Below are positions 6,843-11,175 of a stretch of 11,175 nt of DNA, piece by piece. The position numbers and the translations under genes are program-made. The notes under the pieces are model-generated. The model searched no databases. It was not told where the DNA came from and saw nothing but the letters and a program-made list of their open reading frames with translations. The stretch is from Kordiimonadaceae bacterium. GTDB lineage: Bacteria; Pseudomonadota; Alphaproteobacteria; Sphingomonadales; Emcibacteraceae. Each line of letters opens with the position of its first letter. Position 1 is the stretch's first letter. The stretch is taken from the NCBI GenBank assembly GCA_024236295.1, contig JACKKT010000002.1, positions 255,001-266,175 on the forward strand, read 5' to 3'.

Positions 6843-8092
6843 TTTTGAGCTTCCCTGATATATTGGCTAAGGTTTGAGAGGGACACTTCTTCCTGGGTTC
6901 CCAAATCAAGATTTTTAACCATTCCAACGGAGCGGGCTATTTCATCATCACCAATTAAGATGGCAAAAGCTGCATTTTGTTTATTGGCTCGCTTCATTCG
7001 CTTGGCCACATTTCCCCGATAAGCCATATCAACAACGATACCGTCCAGACGCAAATCATGGGCAATTTTCATAGCTACTACTTGCGTAGAATTGCCAACC
7101 GGCGCCACTACAACCGGGCGATCCGAATTAAGGAGAATCTCTTCTGAAATTAGCTCGGCAATTCTTTCCATACCGGCGGCCCAGCCAATACCGGCCGTTG
7201 GCGGCCCGCCCATCATTTCCATCAGACCGTCATAACGCCCCCCAGCCATAACTGTGCCCTGGGCACCAAGCTGATCCGTGGTAAATTCAAAGGCTGTATG
7301 ACAATAATAATCAAGCCCACGTACCAACCGATCATTAATAACATAATTGATAGACAGTGCCTCCAGACCGCTTTTTACTTCATCAAAAAAATTTTTGGTG
7401 GCCTCATTATAAAATTCAAAAATCCTCGGGGCATTTTCGATGAGTGCACGGTCCCCTTCATCCTTACTGTCGAGAATACGTAATGGATTCTTATCCAGAC
7501 GTTGAAGACTATCTTCGCTTAATGCAGACTTAAAACCTGTAAAATATTTTACGAGAGCATCACGGTAATCAGCACGACTTCCAGGATCTCCCAAACTGTT
7601 AAGTTCGAGTTTAATATGCTTGCCTATACCCAGCTCATCCAGAAGATCAGATCCAAGCGCAATTACTTCAATATCCGCCTGAGGCTCCGGCACGCCAAGT
7701 ATCTCAACATCCATCTGATGGAATTGGCGCATACGTCCCTTTTGTGGTCGCTCATAACGAAACATCGGACCAAAACTGTAAAATTTGCACGGGGCCGATT
7801 GTTGTAGACCATTTGACATAAAGGCGCGCGCAATCCCTGCCGTATATTCAGGACGCAATGTCACCTGCTCCCCACCGCGGTCTTCAAATGTATACATCTC
7901 TTTGGTTACGACGTCTGAAGTGTCCCCCAAAGTTCTTTTAAAGGTTTCTGTGAACTCAAAAATCGGCGTGTCTATTTCCTGATGGCTGTAGCGTTCGGCC
8001 ACGGATTTGAATTTTTCATAAATTGTGCGAAATCGTATGGCTTTATCGCCTAAAACATCGTGAGTTCCGCGTACCGGTTGAAGCCGCGCCAC
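6839..8092 (-). CDS. hisS: Histidyl-tRNA synthetase
   Basis: HisRS is a class II dimeric enzyme that charges tRNA-His using ATP and histidine. The 417 residues are near the bacterial norm. The start MARLQPVRGTHDVLG is typical. Motif 2 with its loop is FRYERPQKGRMRQFHQ (111-126), the histidine-binding HisA segment is RGLDYYCHTAFE (258-269), motif 3 is GIGWAAGMERI (301-311), and the C-terminal anticodon-binding domain spans about 325-417. The start is GTG, chosen because the protein aligns with family N-termini there and a strong GGGAG lies 7 nt upstream. It begins 20 nt after ispG ends and overlaps prfA by 4 nt, so it is an internal operon gene. The motif 2 loop is the ordinary bacterial type rather than the divergent type of some alphaproteobacterial orders. 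Confidence 0.97.
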   Translation of the reverse strand: MARLQPVRGTHDVLGDKAIRFRTIYEKFKSVAERYSHQEIDTPIFEFTETFKRTLGDTSDVVTKEMYTFEDRGGEQVTLRPEYTAGIARAFMSNGLQQSAPCKFYSFGPMFRYERPQKGRMRQFHQMDVEILGVPEPQADIEVIALGSDLLDELGIGKHIKLELNSLGDPGSRADYRDALVKYFTGFKSALSEDSLQRLDKNPLRILDSKDEGDRALIENAPRIFEFYNEATKNFFDEVKSGLEALSINYVINDRLVRGLDYYCHTAFEFTTDQLGAQGTVMAGGRYDGLMEMMGGPPTAGIGWAAGMERIAELISEEILLNSDRPVVVAPVGNSTQVVAMKIAHDLRLDGIVVDMAYRGNVAKRMKRANKQNAAFAILIGDDEIARSVGMVKNLDLGTQEEVSLSNLSQYIREAQK

Positions 8093-8099
8093 TTTTTTT

Positions 8100-8104
8100 C
8101 TCCC
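8100..8104 (-). promoter_or_regulatory. hisS ribosome binding site
   Basis: GGGAG on the minus strand, followed by a run of seven A and the GTG codon at 8090-8092. It supports a GTG start where no ATG is available nearby. Confidence 0.75.
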
Positions 8105-8112
8105 AAAAAACG

Positions 8113-9228
8113 CTAAAGTTTATGTTGGCTATTTTCTTTTTCCAGTTCGGCTGCTTTTGCCTCTACCAGCTCAACAATATGATCAATTAAACCATCATCG
8201 TCAATCTTATGATCTGTGACCCCGTTTAAATAAACCATGTGATTTCCATTTCCGCCGCCCGTAAGGCCGATATCAGTTTCCCTTGCCTCACCCGGGCCGT
8301 TGACCACGCATCCTATAATGCTAAGTGAAAGCGGTGTAGAAATATGACTAAGCCTTTTTTCTAGCTCTTCAACGGTTTTGATAACCGGATATGCCTGGCG
8401 GGCGCAGGATGGGCAGGAAATAATTCTTACCCCCCGATGACGAAGGTCTAGACTTTTAAGAATGTCAAAGCCAACTTTAATCTCTTCAACCGGATCGGCA
8501 GACAGAGATACACGAATAGTATCGCCAATTCCAGACCAAAGTAACATCCCCATGCCAATAGACGACTTTACGGTGCCAGCCCGCAAACCGCCCGCTTCTG
8601 TAATGCCAACATGAAGCGGATAATCACAAGCATCTGCAAGCCCCTGATAGGCGGCAACAGCCAAAAAGACATCTGATGCTTTAACGCTGATTTTAAATTC
8701 ATGGAAATTATTATCTTCTAGGATTCGAGCATGTTCCAAAGCACTTTCAACCATGGCATCGGGGCAGGGTTCGCCGTATTTCTCTAAAAGATGCTTCTCA
8801 AGTGATCCGGCATTAACACCAATTCGCATCGAACATCCGTGATCCCGCGCGGCGGCAACCACTTCTCTTACTCGATCTGAATTTCCTATATTCCCTGGAT
8901 TAATTCTTAAACAGGCAGCACCGGCTTCAGCGGCCTCTATACCCCTCCTGAAATGAAAATGAATATCAGCAATGATGGGCACCGATACATTTTTTATAAT
9001 GTCTTTCAATGCCTTTGTTGATGCCTCATCCGGGCAGGAAACACGAACAATATCAGCGCCCGCATTTTCAAGATCCTGGATTTGTTCGATTGTGGCTTTA
9101 ATGTCTGTCGTCAGAGTATTGGTCATTGACTGGACACTAATTGGTGCATCACCACCAACAGGAATATTACCAACCATAATCTGGCGACATTTACGGCGGA
9201 TTATATCGCGATATGGGCGAATGCTCAT
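8113..9228 (-). CDS. ispG: IspG (GcpE), 4-hydroxy-3-methylbut-2-enyl diphosphate synthase
   Basis: IspG converts MEcPP to HMBPP in the methylerythritol phosphate route to isoprenoids, using a [4Fe-4S] cluster and reduced flavodoxin or ferredoxin. The 371 residues match the compact bacterial form. The N-terminal TIM-barrel is recognised by SVQSMTNTLTTD (31-42), VRVSCPDE (61-68), IIADIHFHFR (85-94) and LRINPGNIG (107-115). The C-terminal cluster domain supplies C272 and C275 (SCPSCAR), C307 (GCVVNGPGEA) and E314, which correspond to the four cluster ligands of E. coli IspG. The ATG at 9228 is preceded by AGGG with 8-nt spacing. It is the first gene of the tight ispG-hisS-prfA-prmC run. The order rodZ-ispG-hisS is also that of E. 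coli. Confidence 0.98.
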   Translation of the reverse strand: MSIRPYRDIIRRKCRQIMVGNIPVGGDAPISVQSMTNTLTTDIKATIEQIQDLENAGADIVRVSCPDEASTKALKDIIKNVSVPIIADIHFHFRRGIEAAEAGAACLRINPGNIGNSDRVREVVAAARDHGCSMRIGVNAGSLEKHLLEKYGEPCPDAMVESALEHARILEDNNFHEFKISVKASDVFLAVAAYQGLADACDYPLHVGITEAGGLRAGTVKSSIGMGMLLWSGIGDTIRVSLSADPVEEIKVGFDILKSLDLRHRGVRIISCPSCARQAYPVIKTVEELEKRLSHISTPLSLSIIGCVVNGPGEARETDIGLTGGGNGNHMVYLNGVTDHKIDDDGLIDHIVELVEAKAAELEKENSQHKL

Positions 9229-9257
9229 TATAGAAACCCTGTTAAAATTTTATCTCA

Positions 9258-9282
9258 TGCGTCTTTTGTAAGAATCGACGCA
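9258..9282. repeat. Inverted repeat upstream of ispG
   Basis: TGCGTC (9258-9263) and GACGCA (9277-9282) form 6-bp perfect arms around 13 nt. The element lies about 30 nt before the ispG ATG within the 114-nt gap after the rodZ-like gene. It could be an operator or a leader hairpin of the ispG operon. No T-run follows on either strand, so a terminator is unlikely. I could not place a convincing promoter in this gap. Confidence 0.35.
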
Positions 9283-9342
9283 GAACAGCACCCCTTTAAT
9301 AACAAGGAGTAACACATTTGAAAATCAGTTTGTTTAGAATTT

Positions 9343-10164
9343 TTAATGCAGCATTGAAAGCTCAAGCAATTTTTCCTGCTCCAGCGCAATATTCTCAATT
9401 ATTTCACCTTCGTTGCCAAGAACTTTTTTTGCTTCGCCGTCAACATAAACTGAAAGACCCGCTGCATTATTGGTCATCAGACTTAGTCCCTGTTGTTGTG
9501 AAGCAATTAAGTCCTCGCCTCTTGGTAGAATTTTTTCAATAAGCACTGTTCCGTCTTTATCAGATAATCTGACCCAGACATCCTGATTTGCTTTTAGACG
9601 CACCTCATCAGCACTTGCCGGAGCACTTACAGGATTAGCCACATTAAAGGTCTCATTTTCTATTACCTTTTTATCTGAAACTTTAGCTGTATCAGATTGA
9701 ATGTTAGCTGGTATTATAGCATTAGCCTTTTCAACTGTATTTTCGTTTGATCCGTTATTGCTGTCAATATTAACAAGAACGCCGACCAATAAAACAATAC
9801 AAACTGCCGCTATGCTCGCAATTCCCTTAATGGGAAGTACTTTATGCTTTTCCGCTTCTGGAAAGGTCAAAACCACACATTCCTTGGAACCCGCATATTC
9901 TGCTTCATAGCGATTAACAACTTCTTTCGTGTCCAGACCAAGATATTTTGAATAATTCTTTAAAAAACCCGTTGCGTAACAGGCCGAAGGGAAGGAGTCA
10001 AAATTATCCTGCTCTAGAGCTTCCAGCAGGTATGGTTTAATGCATAAATCTTCGGCAATAATATTCAGGTCTCTAATCTTATGATTTTGCCGAGCATGTT
10101 TTAAAATTGTTCCAACGCTTTCCAGCGTATGATCAGATTTAATTTCTGTACAAATAGAGTTCAC
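9343..10164 (-). CDS. RodZ-like membrane protein with N-terminal HTH and DUF4115 domain
   Basis: RodZ-family proteins link the MreB cytoskeleton to the membrane and influence cell shape; some also act in regulation. From the GTG at 10164 the protein has 273 residues. An HTH_25-type domain (about 17-78) includes VGTILKHARQNHKI, IAEDLCIKPYLLEALE and YATGFLKNYSKYLGLD. One membrane segment follows (114-133, IASIAAVCIVLLVGVLV), then a low-complexity Asn/Ala/Ser linker (134-185) and a C-terminal DUF4115 beta domain (about 188-260) containing QDVWVRLSDKDGTVLIEKIL. The topology is cytoplasmic HTH and periplasmic C-terminus. There are two GTG starts: 10197 has almost no ribosome site, while 10164 has GGGA 8 nt upstream, so I prefer the latter. 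Position before ispG-hisS, as for rodZ in E. coli, supports the call. Sequence outside the HTH is poorly conserved, so orthology to rodZ is likely but not certain. Confidence 0.85.
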   Translation of the reverse strand: MNSICTEIKSDHTLESVGTILKHARQNHKIRDLNIIAEDLCIKPYLLEALEQDNFDSFPSACYATGFLKNYSKYLGLDTKEVVNRYEAEYAGSKECVVLTFPEAEKHKVLPIKGIASIAAVCIVLLVGVLVNIDSNNGSNENTVEKANAIIPANIQSDTAKVSDKKVIENETFNVANPVSAPASADEVRLKANQDVWVRLSDKDGTVLIEKILPRGEDLIASQQQGLSLMTNNAAGLSVYVDGEAKKVLGNEGEIIENIALEQEKLLELSMLH

Positions 10165-10172
10165 TTTTCTGT

Positions 10173-10176
10173 TCCC
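10173..10176 (-). promoter_or_regulatory. Ribosome binding site deciding the rodZ-like start
   Basis: GGGA on the minus strand lies 8 nt before the GTG at 10162-10164. The alternative GTG at 10195-10197, 11 codons upstream, is preceded only by A-rich sequence without a Shine-Dalgarno match, and an in-frame TAA lies just above it. Confidence 0.55.
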
Positions 10177-10197
10177 AGCTTTATTAAAGACGCCCAC

Positions 10198-10505
10198 GTT
10201 CTTTTATTTCTACTTTTTTATTTAACTAAACTAAGTCCGGCGAGCCGTATCAGTTCGTTTCTGTCTTTCCTATTAAATGCCCCCTTTTCACTTAACAGTA
10301 TGCTTAACGTAATTTTTCCACGCACCAATATATCTTCAATAAGATTATGATTTCGTTAAAAGAAAAACGTTTTTATAAATTAAACCAAAATACAAACTAA
10401 TTCGCATTTTTCCCTACGTTATACAAAGTCAACCTTAAATTAATGCAATGAGTCAACAAAAATCTGCAACTAACGGTAATTATAGGGGAATTTGGTATCG
10501 AATCG
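10198..10505. other. AT-rich gap between ptsP and the rodZ-like gene
   Basis: This stretch of about 308 nt (341 if the preferred start is right) holds no gene I can defend. It should contain the ptsP end and the promoter of the rodZ-like gene. Visible elements are a 7-nt direct repeat, GTTGACT on the minus strand, at 10427-10433 and 10451-10457 (24 nt apart), a TATAAC at 10418-10423 on the same strand, a 12-bp palindrome AAAAACGTTTTT at 10363-10374, and a small GC hairpin CGG-CGAG-CCG at 10238-10247. The TTGACT copies look like -35 boxes, but neither has a good -10 at 16-18 nt. No hairpin with a T-run marks the ptsP terminator. Confidence 0.4.
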
Positions 10506-11175
10506 TTAAATTTTTATATCATGGTCTCTGGCAAAGGCCTCAAGATCAGAACGAATGCTACTTGTTGAACGACTCAGCAATTCACTTGTATATTGTTCAA
10601 TTTCAGCAAGATTAAGGCTGCGAATCATCATTTTAACAGGCCCAATTGCTGCTGGTGCGATAGATAGCCGCCGAAATCCAATTGCAATCAACGCAAGAGC
10701 ACTGACTGATTTACCCCCGATTTCACCACAAAGCGTTAAAGGAATTTTGGCTTCATTACATTTCTTAACTATATACTTAAGCATATGCAGTGAAGGCGGG
10801 GATAAAGGATCATAACGGTTGCTGAGTTTCGGGTTATCCCTGTCACAGGCATAAAAGAATTGCATCAGATCATTGCTGCCAATCGAAATAAAATCGACAA
10901 GAGGAAGCAAACTGTCCAGCTGCCAGACCAGACTGGGCACTTCCAGCATGGTACCCACATTTATTTCTTTTGGCATTGGTCTTTTATTCAATCTGTGACG
11001 AGCCAGTTCCTTCTCAAGAATTGATTTTGCCAGCTTGAATTCATCGACGTTGGTTATCATAGGGAACATTACATTTAAGGTCGTTCCTGCGGCTGCTGTG
11101 ATCAAAGCTCTCAGCTGGTATCTTAAAAGTGCAGGACGATCTAGGGCAATTCTGATAGCCCGCCAACCAAGTGCC
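10506..11175 (-). CDS. ptsP: PtsP, enzyme I of the nitrogen phosphotransferase system, C-terminal part
   Basis: The start lies beyond the right edge, and the frame is open to base 11175, giving 222 visible residues. They form the C-terminal half of the PEP-binding TIM barrel of enzyme I. LGWRAIRIALDRP at the beginning matches the NPFLGxRxIR region of the family. VMFPMITNVDEF, GTMLEVPS and the signature DFISIGSNDLMQFFYACDRDN follow, and the catalytic cysteine is in LTLCGEIGG (visible residue 149). EI-Ntr transfers phosphate from PEP to NPr and on to EIIA-Ntr, a regulatory relay responding to nitrogen and carbon state. Choosing PtsP over sugar-type PtsI rests on the usual presence of ptsP near prfA in Alphaproteobacteria; the diagnostic N-terminal GAF domain is outside the window. 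The TAA stop is followed by a long AT-rich gap. Confidence 0.88.
   Translation of the reverse strand, partial: ALGWRAIRIALDRPALLRYQLRALITAAAGTTLNVMFPMITNVDEFKLAKSILEKELARHRLNKRPMPKEINVGTMLEVPSLVWQLDSLLPLVDFISIGSNDLMQFFYACDRDNPKLSNRYDPLSPPSLHMLKYIVKKCNEAKIPLTLCGEIGGKSVSALALIAIGFRRLSIAPAAIGPVKMMIRSLNLAEIEQYTSELLSRSTSSIRSDLEAFARDHDIKI

Noticed and set aside
9318..9542. Plus-strand frame of 74 codons starting at TTG with a perfect AAGGAG upstream (9304-9309)
   Set aside because: The ribosome site is striking, but all except the first 25 nt lie antisense inside the rodZ-like gene, and the product resembles no family I know. It is best explained as chance.
10129..10350. Plus-strand hydrophobic frame of 73 codons spanning the rodZ-like 5' end and the AT-rich gap
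   Set aside because: Its hydrophobic Phe/Leu/Ser content follows from AT-rich antisense sequence. No ribosome site or recognisable family.
10363..10374. 12-bp palindrome AAAAACGTTTTT
   Set aside because: It has no loop, is built mostly of A and T runs, and does not follow a gene closely enough to serve as a terminator. Chance is likely.

Overview
This window looks like a core chromosomal segment of an alphaproteobacterium of moderate-to-low GC (low-to-mid 40s percent by eye, not computed). The main lineage evidence is a DUF4167 protein, a family known essentially from Alphaproteobacteria, sitting between prmC and clpB. It also has a rodZ-ispG-hisS block and a ptsP-type EI. I see no insertion sequence, phage gene, CRISPR array, tRNA or rRNA gene. 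Two genes run off the window edges.

Layout. Positions 1-1319 (+ strand) hold the C-terminal part of an M23 (LytM-type) cell-wall metallopeptidase. A 251-residue protein with a methyltransferase-like Rossmann core follows it, with its ATG overlapping the peptidase stop codon. A hairpin in the 66-nt gap after it separates this pair from a long run of minus-strand genes that converge on it. In transcription order (right to left) these are: ptsP (partial), a rodZ-like membrane HTH protein, ispG, hisS, prfA, prmC, the DUF4167 protein and clpB.

How they work together. ispG, hisS, prfA and prmC are packed with gaps or overlaps of 20, -4 and 0 nt and probably form one transcript. prfA encodes release factor RF1, and prmC encodes the enzyme that methylates the GGQ glutamine of RF1, so the pair is a functional module. 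HisRS supplies His-tRNA. IspG makes the isoprenoid precursor HMBPP, which eventually feeds the lipid carrier for peptidoglycan. The RodZ-like protein and the M23 peptidase both concern cell shape or wall. ClpB is the heat-shock disaggregase. Upstream of it is a sequence resembling an alphaproteobacterial sigma-32 promoter, with two overlapping palindromes across its spacer and -10 region.

Novelty. Most of the window is ordinary housekeeping DNA, and I found no convincing new multi-gene system. The points most worth a second look are the uncharacterised methyltransferase-like gene coupled to the M23 peptidase, the palindromic clpB promoter region, a 94-nt inverted-repeat-bounded element between prmC and the DUF4167 gene, the DUF4167 protein itself, and the direct UAG/GUG junction between prfA and prmC.
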